DNA from: Anaeromicropila herbilytica
GTDB taxonomy: Bacteria > Bacillota > Clostridia > Lachnospirales > Lachnospiraceae
DNA length: 64,000 nucleotides
Assembly: GCF_016591975.1 (NCBI RefSeq)
Contig: NZ_AP024169.1
Coordinates: 1,846,001 to 1,910,000 of the forward strand
Direction of reading: 5' to 3'
Position numbers and translations under genes: made by a program. The notes beneath the pieces are model-generated. The model saw only the letters and a program-made list of their open reading frames with translations. It did no database searches and was not told the origin of the DNA. Below are positions 44,383 to 52,675 of this stretch, one piece after another. How positions within the stretch are numbered: position 1 is the first letter of the stretch; every line of letters begins with the position of its first letter.

Positions 44383-44603
44383 TGACCCGAGTCGCCCCGT
44401 CTCATCGTTGCGATAACTCGAATTATCCTCGTCGACATTAGAAAATGAAATAGAAAAGTATGAAAAATTTTGCAGATTAATAAAAAATAAGACCTAGATT
44501 GGCGCGTTTCATCGCCCCATCGCAGGTCTATTTTTTCCCATTTCATGCTTTGATAGAGCATAGCTTCTAAAATTAACAACAGAAAAATCTCAGGGAAATA
44601 AGC
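44383..44603 (+). repeat. structured intergenic repeat A3
   Basis: Second near-adjacent copy, about 420 bases after A2. It keeps CCGAGTCGCCCCGTCTCATC, TATCCTCGTCGACA, GAAAATGAAA and the terminator stem AGACCT (44490-44495) with AGGTCT (44524-44529) plus T run. It also has the same 3' extension as A2. Between A2 and A3 only a 29-codon frame of doubtful value is seen. Confidence 0.7.
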
Positions 44604-44667
44604 GTTATATCGAAAGGAAAAGGGCAACCCTAGATCGATAGAAGTAGGAAAAGGAGAATGAAGGAAT

Positions 44668-44874
44668 ATGGCTGATATAAAATATGAAATCATTAAAGAA
44701 ATTGGAGTATTATCAGAAAATGCAAAGGGTTGGAGAAAAGAACTAAATCTTATCAGCTGGAATGATGCGGCTCCAAAGTATGATATACGTGATTGGGCTC
44801 CTGGACATGAAAAGATGGGAAAAGGAGTAACAATAACGAAAGAAGAAGTGGAGAAGCTGAAAGATCTTTTATAA
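44668..44874 (+). CDS. YdbC/PC4-like ssDNA-binding protein
   Basis: 68 residues with the YdbC family layout: FEI-type strand KYEIIKEIGVLSENAKGWRKEL, then LISWNDAAPKYDIRDWAPGHEKMGKGVTITKEE and a final helix. Homologs have the fold of the PC4 transcription coactivator and bind single-stranded DNA or nucleic acid as dimers. ATG follows AAGGA. It is an intact small gene in an otherwise decayed stretch. No clear terminator follows. Confidence 0.85.
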   Translation: MADIKYEIIKEIGVLSENAKGWRKELNLISWNDAAPKYDIRDWAPGHEKMGKGVTITKEEVEKLKDLL

Positions 44875-45050
44875 TTAGTAGGAAAAACATTATTGTTAGA
44901 TTATGGATAGATTGTTATACTAAATCTAAGTGTTAGTGAATATAAGGGTATTTAAGTAATGGAATAAAATATATTGCCCGCGGTGCAACGTAGAATTATT
45001 ATTGCTTATAAATTTAAGCATTTAGTGATTTTTGTTTGGAAATTATATGT

Positions 45051-45580
45051 TTAGATAATTCTTTTAGTTGTTATAGACATCTTCAACTCTTTGACTTTAA
45101 GCTCAGTAATATCAGCATATCCTAGAGCAAGTCCTGAGACGGGAATGAACCCATCTGGTAGATCTAATTCCTGAAAAAGTTCGGAATATAGTTGTAATGC
45201 CATAGCAACACCCCAAAGATATACACTTCCAATGTTTTGATCAGTAGCAGCCAATAGCATATTTTCAATGATACAGGCAGCATTAGCGAATTCAGCATGT
45301 GGATATTTTACATGCTGTTTAGCTGAAATAACAATAATTGTTGGTGCTCCATATAGAGGGTCAAAATTGGGTGTGCCACGTAATAATGCTACTTTTTGAG
45401 AGAGTTTTTTATAAAGCTTGGATTTTGAATTACCGTAATATGCATATAATTGTATTTACCCATTCCAATTGGAGCCGCGCATCCTGCTTTTAGAATGAGA
45501 TTTAGTTCATCTTCGGTAATTTGTTCTGGTTTGTATTTACGTATCGAATTACGAGATACAATTGCTTTCATTAATTCCAT
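45051..45580 (-). pseudogene. nitroreductase-family gene broken by a frameshift
   Basis: The first frame starts at ATG 45580 (GGAGG upstream) and gives a nitroreductase N-terminus (KAIVSRNSIRKYKPEQITED, LILKAGCAAPIGMGK) but runs off at NPSFIKNSLKK. The next frame reads KLYKKLSQKVALLRGTPNFD, DPLYGAPTIIVISAK, ENMLLAATDQNIGSVYLWG and continues to the stop at 45051. Deletion of one A in AATCCAAAG near 45414-45420 would explain it. The whole would be about 176 residues, a normal small nitroreductase. It is divergent from an HxlR regulator, the usual partner. Confidence 0.8.
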
Positions 45581-45741
45581 AATATGATTCCTCCATTTGA
45601 TTTTGTTTCTATATCTGATATAATTATTTAACAATATGGTAATTTTGACAAGTACGCAGAAAAAGATGAGTAGGTATTTTTTATGATACCTTGCGTTAGT
45701 ACAATGATATGAAGACCTATATAAGAAGGGTGGAGAATTGT

Positions 45742-46104
45742 TTGGAACAAACAGAATTAGAAGAGTTTATTGAAAGCATTCGTTCATCGGATATCAGTGG
45801 TGAATGCTCGGTGAAACGTGCACTTGATGTTGTTGGTGGAAAATGGAAACTTAATATATTAACCTTGATTGTTCAGTTGGATACTGTGAGATTTAATGAG
45901 ATGAAAAGAAGATTATATGGTATAACCAATACAATGTTAACGAATTCCTTAAAGGAGTTGGAAGCGGATAAGCTAATAAAAAGGACACAATATAACGAGA
46001 TGCCATTGAGAGTGGAATACTCCTTGACTGAGAAGGGCAAAAGCATATTGCCAGTATTATTAGAATTGTCCAAATGGTGGAAACAGTATACAACAGATAT
46101 ATGA
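45742..46104 (+). CDS. HxlR-family transcriptional regulator
   Basis: A winged-helix repressor with the HxlR signature: CSVKRALDVVGGKWKLNILTL, RFNEMKRRLYGITNTMLTNSLKELE and LRVEYSLTEKGKSILPVL. TTG 45742 has GGTGGAG seven bases upstream; an ATG at 45709 in frame lacks a site, so the shorter 120-residue form is preferred. HxlR proteins often respond to aldehydes or quinones and control divergent oxidoreductases. Here the divergent gene is the broken nitroreductase, so the regulator may have lost its main target. Confidence 0.88.
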   Translation: MEQTELEEFIESIRSSDISGECSVKRALDVVGGKWKLNILTLIVQLDTVRFNEMKRRLYGITNTMLTNSLKELEADKLIKRTQYNEMPLRVEYSLTEKGKSILPVLLELSKWWKQYTTDI

Positions 46105-46149
46105 TGAAATACTGCTATACTTACGATATCAAAAAATAAGTATATTATA

Positions 46150-46194
46150 AGACCTAGACAAGGTGTTTCATCGCCACGTCTCAGGTCTATTTTT
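46150..46194 (+). terminator. terminator identical in type to the repeat-A terminator (A4)
   Basis: Stem AGACCT (46150-46155) with AGGTCT (46183-46188), inner AGACaaggt/cgcc segment and T run. Matches the 3' part of repeats A1-A3 but lacks their 5' part. It serves the HxlR gene. Confidence 0.75.
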
Positions 46195-46328
46195 GTTTTG
46201 TAATTCAAACGAATCTTGATCAAGCAATAACATATCAATTTTATATATATGTCTATTTTTCTCCCCTCCAGTCACTTCACCTCGAATACTTCATATAATA
46301 GTATATAACAACAGGTGGAGGAAATGAG

Positions 46329-47111
46329 ATGGGTGAGTTATTAAGAGTAGAGAACCTAAGTTACTCCTATCATAATCTTTCCGGTGAAACAAAAGCTTTA
46401 GAGGAGGTATCATTCTCTGTTGAAGAAGGCCAATTTGCTGCTATCGTTGGGCCTAGTGGATGTGGCAAATCGACCATGCTATCTTTAATTGCAGGACTTA
46501 TCACACCAAGTAGCGGTGATATTTATATTGATGGTAAAGATATTAAGACATCTGGTAAAAACATTGGATATATGCTTCAAAAGGATCACCTCCTAGAGTG
46601 GCGTTCCACATTGAAAAATATTACATTAGGGTTGGAGATACAGCACAAATTAAATGAAAGTAGCTACATCATGATTAATAAGCTATTAGAAACATATGGA
46701 CTTCTCGCATTTAAAGATGCTAAGCCAAAAGAACTGTCTGGTGGTATGAGGCAAAGAGCGGCACTCATTCGAACTTTGCTCTTGGAACCAGATATTTTAT
46801 TATTAGATGAACCTTTTTCTGCACTTGATTATCAGACCAGGTTAGAAGTATCAGATGATATCTGGTCAATCATCCGTAAAGAGAAGAAGACTGCACTTCT
46901 AATTACACATGATATTTCAGAAGCATTAAGTATGGCTGATCGAATCATTATTCTATCGAACCGTCCAGCGACTGTCAAAAAGATAATTGATGTAAAGCTA
47001 AATATTGAGGATAAGACACCATTTAAGACAAGAAGCGCTCCAGAATTTAAAGATTACTTTAATATGATATGGAAGGAGCTAGATCACAATGAAAAAATTA
47101 TCCAAACGTAG
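46329..47111 (+). CDS. ABC importer ATPase (nitrate/sulfonate/taurine type)
   Basis: 260 residues: Walker A GPSGCGKST, Q-loop YMLQKDHLLEWRS, signature LSGGMRQRAALIRTL, Walker B ILLLDEPFSALD and H-loop LLITHDISEAL. The Q-loop and D-loop sequence are typical of SsuB/TauB/ThiZ-type importers, which carry sulfonates, nitrate, bicarbonate or thiamine precursors. ATG 46329 follows GGTGGAGG. It overlaps the permease gene by 23 bases. No periplasmic-type binding-protein gene is in the neighbourhood, so the substrate cannot be named. Confidence 0.9.
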   Translation: MGELLRVENLSYSYHNLSGETKALEEVSFSVEEGQFAAIVGPSGCGKSTMLSLIAGLITPSSGDIYIDGKDIKTSGKNIGYMLQKDHLLEWRSTLKNITLGLEIQHKLNESSYIMINKLLETYGLLAFKDAKPKELSGGMRQRAALIRTLLLEPDILLLDEPFSALDYQTRLEVSDDIWSIIRKEKKTALLITHDISEALSMADRIIILSNRPATVKKIIDVKLNIEDKTPFKTRSAPEFKDYFNMIWKELDHNEKIIQT

Positions 47112-47931
47112 AAGGAAGAGAAAAATAAGTAATATAGCCTTTCAGACCATGTCTAATGAACAAAGAGAATATGTGAAATCATATATAAAGAAATCAAAGA
47201 GAATAACAAGATACCGAATGCTAATTTTGGTGTTGTTTTTTGCATTTTGGGAATTCGCAACGCGTGTTGGAATGCTGGATTCGTTTATATTTAGCAGCCC
47301 CTCTAGGATTGTAAAGTGTTTTATTGGGATGAGTAAAGATTTTAGTATTTATTATCACATCAGTGTTACTTTATATGAGACATTTATAAGTTTCCTATTA
47401 GTCATCATCTTAAGTATACTAATTGCAATCCTATTGTGGTGGAATGACAGCATATCTAAAGTATTAGAGCCATATCTCGTTGTGTTAAACAGTCTTCCAA
47501 AATCAGCACTAGCTCCAGTATTTATTGTGTGGTTAGGTAATAACGCGAAAACAATCATTGTTGCAGCTATATCCGTTGCTATATTTGGAAGCATCATTAA
47601 TTTATATACAGATTTTATCACAACGGAGGAGGATAAGATCAAGTTAATAAAGACACTTGGAGGAACGAAAAAAGATGTATTATTTAAAGTGGTGATTCCT
47701 AGTAATATACCATCGATGATTAGCATTGCAAAAGTTAATATTGGATTAACGCTAGTAGGTGTTATCATTGGAGAATTCTTAGCTGCAAAGGCAGGTCTTG
47801 GATACCTAATTATCTATGGAAGTCAAGTCTTCAAGATGGATTGGGTCATAATGAGCATTACAATTTTATGTATTGTAGCTGGAGGCCTTTATAAATTAAT
47901 CTCGGTCGTTGAGAAGAAATTTAATTATTAA
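47089..47931 (+). CDS. ABC importer permease (nitrate/sulfonate/taurine type)
   Basis: 280 residues with about six membrane segments after a strongly basic N-terminus (KKLSKRRRKRKIS) of about 45 residues. The EAA loop that contacts the ATPase is visible (LIKTLGGTKKDVLFKVVIPSNIP), and the GVIIGEFLAAKAGLGYLI segment is typical of SsuC/TauC permeases. The start lies inside the ATPase gene. A terminator follows directly after the stop, so the operon has only two genes and lacks its binding protein. Confidence 0.9.
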   Translation: MKKLSKRRRKRKISNIAFQTMSNEQREYVKSYIKKSKRITRYRMLILVLFFAFWEFATRVGMLDSFIFSSPSRIVKCFIGMSKDFSIYYHISVTLYETFISFLLVIILSILIAILLWWNDSISKVLEPYLVVLNSLPKSALAPVFIVWLGNNAKTIIVAAISVAIFGSIINLYTDFITTEEDKIKLIKTLGGTKKDVLFKVVIPSNIPSMISIAKVNIGLTLVGVIIGEFLAAKAGLGYLIIYGSQVFKMDWVIMSITILCIVAGGLYKLISVVEKKFNY

Positions 47932-47934
47932 AAA

Positions 47935-47962
47935 AATAGACGGCAAAAACCGTCTATTCTAC
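47935..47962 (+). terminator. intrinsic terminator of the ABC importer operon
   Basis: Stem AATAGACGG with CCGTCTATT and an all-A-rich loop, A run upstream, short T run after. Confidence 0.85.
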
Positions 47963-48010
47963 ATATCATATTTTTATGAAGTTAAACCATAATAATTCAG
48001 ATAACTGACC

Positions 48011-48060
48011 ACTGAATTTATCAAGTATTCAATTAACTAATTTACTACGAAGTTGAGTTA
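48011..48060. repeat. solo copy of the outer end of element P1
   Basis: TGAATTTATCAAGTATTCAA here is identical to the start of the P1 right end at 24299-24319, and the following sequence (AACT..., GAAGTTGAGT) matches loosely. It ends at the stop codon of the minus-strand GNAT gene. Confidence 0.65.
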
Positions 48061-48333
48061 TTCAGCTAATAGATCTGCATAATCTTGATTCTTTTCAAAC
48101 CAATGAACGGCGTAGGAACAAGTTGGATATGCTTTGAGTCCATCTTCACGAAGCTTCGTAGATAATGCTTCTAATAATTTACTTGCAACACCCTGTCCTC
48201 GTAGACAATCATCAACAAAGGTATGATTAATATCTACAATATTATCTTTTACAGGAACGTAAGTAACTTCTGCAATCACTTCTCCTGATTTGTCTGTTAA
48301 ATAGATTCGATTTTCTTCATATTTAAATTCCAT
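48058..48333 (-). CDS. small GNAT acetyltransferase (YjdJ/NATD1-like)
   Basis: ATG 48333 follows GGAGGAG; the frame runs further upstream without a site. The 91-residue product has the short GCN5-related fold: YLTDKSGEVIAEVTYVP, INHTFVDDCLRGQGVASKLLEAL with the acetyl-CoA loop (RGQGVASKL), and a C-terminal TCSYAVHWFEKNQDYADLL. This family is small and acts on unknown amines. The gene diverges from a LacI-type regulator. Confidence 0.9.
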   Translation of the reverse strand: MEFKYEENRIYLTDKSGEVIAEVTYVPVKDNIVDINHTFVDDCLRGQGVASKLLEALSTKLREDGLKAYPTCSYAVHWFEKNQDYADLLAE

Positions 48334-48450
48334 AAAACTCCTCCTGTATGTGATGTTTTGTGTTAACTTATTACTAAAAATATTACTATATTCTATTATT
48401 ATAACATAGAAATCAAATAGAATGCATGTACTATAAAAAATGAAAAAAAG

Positions 48451-48479
48451 TTTACCATAATGCACGCTAGTGCTATAAT
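48451..48479 (+). promoter_or_regulatory. promoter of the LacI-type regulator
   Basis: TTTACC (48451-48456) and TATAAT (48474-48479), spacer 17. The start codon lies about 42 bases from the expected transcription start. Confidence 0.7.
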
Positions 48480-48527
48480 AGAAAAAGCGTTAAGCATATA
48501 AATAAGTGTAATCAATGGGGGACAGGA

Positions 48528-49544
48528 ATGAAGAAAAATATAACAGTATATGATATTGCAAGTGAGGCTGGAGTTTCGGTTGCCACCGTTTCAAGAGTAT
48601 TAACGAATAATGCAAATGTTGCTGAACTGACTAGAAAGAAAGTACAAGATGTAATTGATAAATATGATTTTCAGCCAAATGCATTGGCAAGAAGTTTATT
48701 TAAAAATGAGACGAAAATGATCGGTTGTATCTTACCAGATATAACAAATCCTTATTATTCATCTGTCTTTCTAGAAGCAGAAAACTATGCCCTTGATCTA
48801 GGATATACTTTAGTATTATGTAATACGATGGATAAGATAATGAATGATGGTATATATTTTCAGACCTTAGTTGAGAGACAAGTGGATGGGATTATTTACA
48901 TGGGAAGACACATAGCAACAAGTAAAGAATCCGAAAGTTTTAAGAAAATTATTGCAAAATATACGAAGAGACTACCTGTAGTAATGATTAATTGTGATTA
49001 TTCCGATGATAATTGCTATCTTGTTCAGAGTAGCGAGGAAGAAAGCTTTCTAGGAATTCTTGAATTATTAGTACAGAAGGGACACCGTAAGATTGCTTTA
49101 ATCGGTGGAATTCAAGGTGTAAAACAAACAGATATTAAGAGAAATGCATTCCATCGAGCTGTAGAGAAATACAACCTTGATGTTAAGGAGGAATATATCA
49201 TAGAAGGAGATTACACAATTGAAGCTGGAGTCAATATGATGACCAAGTTACTAAGTGCAGAGGATCGTCCTACAGCTGTAATGGGGATTAATGATATTGT
49301 ATCAATTGGAGCTCTGAAAGCATGTCAAATGAATCAAATACGTGTTCCAGAGGATATTGTGATCACTGGATTTGATAATATACCATTATCACATTATGTA
49401 TATCCAAGCCTAACAACGGTATCTCATGATTATGAAAAGCTTGGTAGAAAAGCAGTTGATATTATCTGTGATCTTTCGCTTGGAAAGACTTTAGAGAAGA
49501 AATATGAGTATTCAATGAATGTAATAGAGAGAGATTCTATATAA
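48528..49544 (+). CDS. LacI/GalR-family transcriptional regulator
   Basis: 338 residues: N-terminal helix-turn-helix (ITVYDIASEAGVSVATVSRVLTNN) and hinge (FQPNALARSL), then a periplasmic-binding-protein-type effector domain (IGCILPDITNPYYSSVFLEAE, ERQVDGIIYMG, KIALIGGI, PTAVMGINDIVSIGALKAC, TGFDNIPLSHYVYPSLTTV). Members sense sugars or nucleosides. No sugar gene is adjacent; the GH26 mannanase is 3.4 kb away and any link is speculation. GGGGGACAGGA precedes the ATG. No terminator was seen. Confidence 0.94.
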   Translation: MKKNITVYDIASEAGVSVATVSRVLTNNANVAELTRKKVQDVIDKYDFQPNALARSLFKNETKMIGCILPDITNPYYSSVFLEAENYALDLGYTLVLCNTMDKIMNDGIYFQTLVERQVDGIIYMGRHIATSKESESFKKIIAKYTKRLPVVMINCDYSDDNCYLVQSSEEESFLGILELLVQKGHRKIALIGGIQGVKQTDIKRNAFHRAVEKYNLDVKEEYIIEGDYTIEAGVNMMTKLLSAEDRPTAVMGINDIVSIGALKACQMNQIRVPEDIVITGFDNIPLSHYVYPSLTTVSHDYEKLGRKAVDIICDLSLGKTLEKKYEYSMNVIERDSI

Positions 49545-49615
49545 GTTAAGTAAATGCTTGTGATGAAAAATCGAGAATAATATAAATATAAGTTTATATA
49601 AATATAGTTTATTAT

Positions 49616-50359
49616 TTATTTTAAAAATTGATTTGTTTTCCCCATCTTATAAGCTAGCGTTATCATGTCTTGCTCGTCTTTACTTAGTTCTCGGTCGTAC
49701 ATTTTTCTGAATTGCTGTAGAAGCATATCATAATCAACTTTTTTCCTAGGTTGGCTTGGTCTAATTCTAACGTAATTAGGATCGTATTTCTTTGGTTGAA
49801 TATAAGGACTATTTATTTTCTTGAATATCTCAGCTGTATAATATGCATCATATAGAGCATTATGGTATTCGTGAGTCTGGGGAATGTTAAGCAACTGGGT
49901 AGCTGTTTGAAGTTTTAACAATCTGGTTTCTGGTACCTTTAAATACATAGACACATAGGGTTGAATGTTAATAAACATTTCTGGTATACGATTCATATCT
50001 AGATTATGATAGCTTGCATTTCGATAAAGTTCTTTGACATCAGACGCCCCCCAGATGCAAAAATAGGAATCTTTCTCGCTAATAAAATTCATATACTCGT
50101 TGAAAACAGAAGGAAATGTTTCTTCTGATACAAGTTGTTCGGTTGTGATACCTGTTAACTCAGTGATATGGGAGTTGATATGTGAATAGATTGTTGGCTT
50201 TACATATTGGTTAAAGGAATCAACTGTATGAAGATTGGAATCTAATTTGATGGCACCAATTTGAATAATCTCAAATGGATATTTAGATACGTTCTCTCCA
50301 AGACAAATAGGAGATGAGAAATCTTGATTAAATTCTAAGTCAAATACAATATAATACAT
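49616..50359 (-). CDS. DEDDh 3'-5' exonuclease (KapD/ERI-1-like)
   Basis: I chose ATG 50359, seven bases after AGGAG; the open frame starts at 50398. The 247-residue product begins YYIVFDLEFNQ (catalytic Asp and Glu), has IIQIGAIKLD, a middle CIWGASDVKELYR Asp, and ends the exonuclease with HEYHNALYDAYYTAEI (His and Asp of the DEDDh set). All four acid residues and the histidine are present, so it should be active on RNA or DNA ends. The NERD-protein gene lies directly upstream on the same strand. Confidence 0.9.
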   Translation of the reverse strand: MYYIVFDLEFNQDFSSPICLGENVSKYPFEIIQIGAIKLDSNLHTVDSFNQYVKPTIYSHINSHITELTGITTEQLVSEETFPSVFNEYMNFISEKDSYFCIWGASDVKELYRNASYHNLDMNRIPEMFINIQPYVSMYLKVPETRLLKLQTATQLLNIPQTHEYHNALYDAYYTAEIFKKINSPYIQPKKYDPNYVRIRPSQPRKKVDYDMLLQQFRKMYDRELSKDEQDMITLAYKMGKTNQFLK

Positions 50360-50397
50360 GTCAGAACTCCTATACGTTGGATTAGAAGATAACCCCA

Positions 50398-50943
50398 TTA
50401 CCTTGGTGTAGTGGGGTTCATTTTATATATTGGAACATTATAATATTTTGTATTAATTGAAATATTATTGATATAATCTACCAAATGGTTTATATCAATA
50501 ATATATTTGGATCGTGGTACGTTGCGATTATTGATAAAAACAACGATATTGTAAATATTATAACTTGGATATACTTTTTTAACTTGGCTACAGTGATATT
50601 GATTTTGTTTTATAGGATTGTCTAGATACTTTATATCACCATTTTTATTTTGAATCCATTTATTTTCATTATAAGTGCCAGTTATTATTCCGCGCCAGTT
50701 CTTAGTTTCAATAACAAATACTGATTTTCTAGTTGGGCACACAACGATGTGATCTATTTGAGACTTACCATAGTGCACATTGTGGTTAACGATATAATTA
50801 TCATCTAATTCCATTAATTTATTAGCAACAATATTTTCGCCGATATCACCGATAGGCTTATTTGCCATGTAGTTTTTATATTTATCATATTTTGAATATA
50901 TAATGTAGCATATTATTAGTAAGATTAAGATATATTTTTCCAT
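50398..50943 (-). CDS. membrane-anchored NERD-domain protein
   Basis: An N-terminal hydrophobic helix (YILILLIICYIIYSKYD) is followed by a NERD (nuclease-related) domain: GDIGENIVANKLMEL, DHIVVCPTRKSVFVIETKNWRG with the E-x-K type site, and NPIKQNQYHCSQVKK. NERD domains are related to PD-(D/E)XK nucleases, with unknown targets. The start is ATG 50943 (GGGTGAT upstream); GTG 50952 is an alternative. 181 residues. It is likely co-transcribed with the exonuclease downstream (39 bases to its start). Confidence 0.88.
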   Translation of the reverse strand: MEKYILILLIICYIIYSKYDKYKNYMANKPIGDIGENIVANKLMELDDNYIVNHNVHYGKSQIDHIVVCPTRKSVFVIETKNWRGIITGTYNENKWIQNKNGDIKYLDNPIKQNQYHCSQVKKVYPSYNIYNIVVFINNRNVPRSKYIIDINHLVDYINNISINTKYYNVPIYKMNPTTPR

Positions 50944-51102
50944 TAGAATCACCCATTATGGTAGTGTATCCAATGGGCTTTTTTCAATTCAGAAAGTTTG
51001 GATTTATATGTTTTGTTTGAAAGGGGTATCTTATTAAAGGGTAGTGATTAAGCAAGTGTCAGATATGAAATTATAATTGATTTTTTAAGTAGTAGAAGAA
51101 AT

Positions 51103-51138
51103 AAAAAAAAGCCAAAACCCTCACCAAATCAGGCTTTG
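51103..51138 (-). terminator. terminator of the tRNA-Thr transcript
   Basis: On the minus strand AAAGCC pairs with GGCTTT across an 18-base loop, followed by eight T residues. Confidence 0.8.
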
Positions 51139-51146
51139 ACCAAACG

Positions 51147-51219
<73 letters not shown>

Positions 51220-51318
51220 ACATAACGTGTAACTTAACTTAGACGTTACTAAAATATTCTAATACAATCTCCTAAAAATTTCAAGTAGATATTTAAATAA
51301 AAATTAAATAAAAAACTA

Positions 51319-51347
51319 TTGACAATATTACTAATTAGTAATATATT
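51319..51347 (+). promoter_or_regulatory. MarR promoter with operator filling the spacer
   Basis: TTGACA (51319-51324) and TATATT (51342-51347), spacer 17. The 20-bp perfect palindrome ATATTACTAATTAGTAATAT (51325-51344) occupies the spacer. The ATG at 51354 lies seven bases after the -10, about where transcription should start. Confidence 0.85.
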
Positions 51348-51353
51348 ATAGCC

Positions 51354-51800
51354 ATGGAAGATAAATTAAATACTTACACAGCAGAAGAGAACTTAGATCT
51401 TAAGACTCTAATCGTTTTAACAAGAAGTGCCCAGAGTGTTCATAAGAGAGAATATCGAACCATTAAAGAAGGAGGCTTAACGGTTTCTCAATTTGCAGTA
51501 CTTGAAGTGCTCTATCACAAAGGTGAACTCAGGGTATGTGAGATAACAGATAAGATTTTATCCACAGCAGGTAATATGACAGTTGTTATTGAGAATCTGA
51601 TTAAAGAAGACCTTGTTAAGAGAACAATCGATGAGAAGGATAGGAGAATTAATCGAATTAGTATCACAGATAAAGGTAAGGAATTGATGCAAGGAATTTT
51701 TCCAAAGCATTTAGAGAATATTAAAGAGATATTTGATGTTCTAACCGTAGAAGAGAAGACGAGTTTAATATCAATATTGAAGAAATTATCCGGTGTATAG
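51354..51800 (+). CDS. MarR-family transcriptional regulator
   Basis: 148 residues with the MarR winged helix: LTRSAQSVHKREYRTIKEGGLTVSQFAVLEVLYH, then VCEITDKILSTAGNMTVVIENL (recognition helix) and the wing DEKDRRINRISITDKGKEL. MarR proteins repress stress and redox genes and are released by small ligands. No Shine-Dalgarno precedes the ATG at 51354, and the start coincides with the predicted transcript start, so the message may be leaderless. A perfect 20-bp palindrome in its own promoter recurs before the next gene (nitroreductase), which fits one regulator controlling both. Confidence 0.92.
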   Translation: MEDKLNTYTAEENLDLKTLIVLTRSAQSVHKREYRTIKEGGLTVSQFAVLEVLYHKGELRVCEITDKILSTAGNMTVVIENLIKEDLVKRTIDEKDRRINRISITDKGKELMQGIFPKHLENIKEIFDVLTVEEKTSLISILKKLSGV

Positions 51801-51826
51801 AAATATACACCATATATTTAAAATAT

Positions 51827-51846
51827 ATATTACTAATTAGTAATAT
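51827..51846. promoter_or_regulatory. second copy of the 20-bp MarR operator
   Basis: Exactly the same palindrome (ATATTACTAATTAGTAATAT) as in the marR promoter, 175 bases upstream of the nitroreductase start. Confidence 0.85.
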
Positions 51847-52020
51847 AGTTTAAACTTATTCTTATTTTTCAGTAAGGATGGATATATGGATGTACCATAT
51901 TAACGACAAACCATAGATTAGAAAATCAAACAGATAATAAAAAAAAGACATTATAAGAAATATTAAGAATTAGATATTAAGAACAAAAATAAATAATAAA
52001 ATATTATGGAGGAATTAATT

Positions 52021-52623
52021 ATGAATAACAAAGATTTTTATAGTGCAGTAGAAGAAAGACGTACATTTTATGGTATTAGTAAGGACCCAGTTGTAGCAGA
52101 TGAAAGAATTAAAGAAATAGTAGATCATGCGGTAAAGCATACACCATCTTCTTTTAACTCTCAAAGTACTCGTGTAGTAATCCTATTAAAAGGAGAACAT
52201 GATAAACTATGGGATATTACGAAAGAAGCATTAAGAAAGATAGTGCCTGAGGATCAATTTGCTGCAACAGAAGAGAAAATTAACTCTTTCCAGAACGGAT
52301 ATGGTACTATACTATTTTACGAAGATAATAGTGTAATTGAAGGACTACAGAATCAATTTCCATTATACAAAGATAATTTTCCAATATGGTCACAGCAAGC
52401 GAATGGTATGCATCAATATGTAGTATGGACTGGACTTGAAATAGAAGGCTTTGGAGCATCTTTACAACATTATACTGAATTAATTGAAGAAGATGTGAGA
52501 AAAGAATGGGATATACCACAGACTTGGAAGATGATCGCTCAGATGCCATTTGGTAAACCAGTTGCAGATCCAGGTGCAAAAGAATATCAATCATTAGATG
52601 ACCGTGTTAAATTATTTAAATAA
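52021..52623 (+). CDS. nitroreductase-family flavoprotein
   Basis: I chose ATG 52021, directly following GGAGGAATT. The 200-residue product has the FMN-binding pattern of the family: DFYSAVEERRTFYGISKD (Arg-Arg contact), HTPSSFNSQSTRVVIL (Ser/Asn/Gln loop), VVWTGLEIEGFGASLQHY and FGKPVADPGAKEY. It belongs to the Hbn/Frm2-like branch of oxidoreductases that act on nitro or unsaturated compounds using NAD(P)H. A copy of the MarR operator precedes it, so it is probably the target of the upstream regulator. Terminator follows. Confidence 0.92.
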   Translation: MNNKDFYSAVEERRTFYGISKDPVVADERIKEIVDHAVKHTPSSFNSQSTRVVILLKGEHDKLWDITKEALRKIVPEDQFAATEEKINSFQNGYGTILFYEDNSVIEGLQNQFPLYKDNFPIWSQQANGMHQYVVWTGLEIEGFGASLQHYTELIEEDVRKEWDIPQTWKMIAQMPFGKPVADPGAKEYQSLDDRVKLFK

Positions 52624-52636
52624 TTATAAAGATGAT

Positions 52637-52675
52637 AAAAAGTGGTTTCAAGTTTCGAACTTGAGGCCACTTTTT
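52637..52675 (+). terminator. intrinsic terminator of the nitroreductase gene
   Basis: AAAAAGTGG pairs with CCACTTTTT, with an inner CAAG/CTTG stem and T run. Confidence 0.85.

Noticed and set aside
46200..46328. TPP or other riboswitch before the ABC importer
   Set aside because: No conserved riboswitch core was recognised in the 130 bases.
47355..47768. 137-aa antisense frame in the permease gene
   Set aside because: Reverse frame of a membrane protein gene; no ribosome site.
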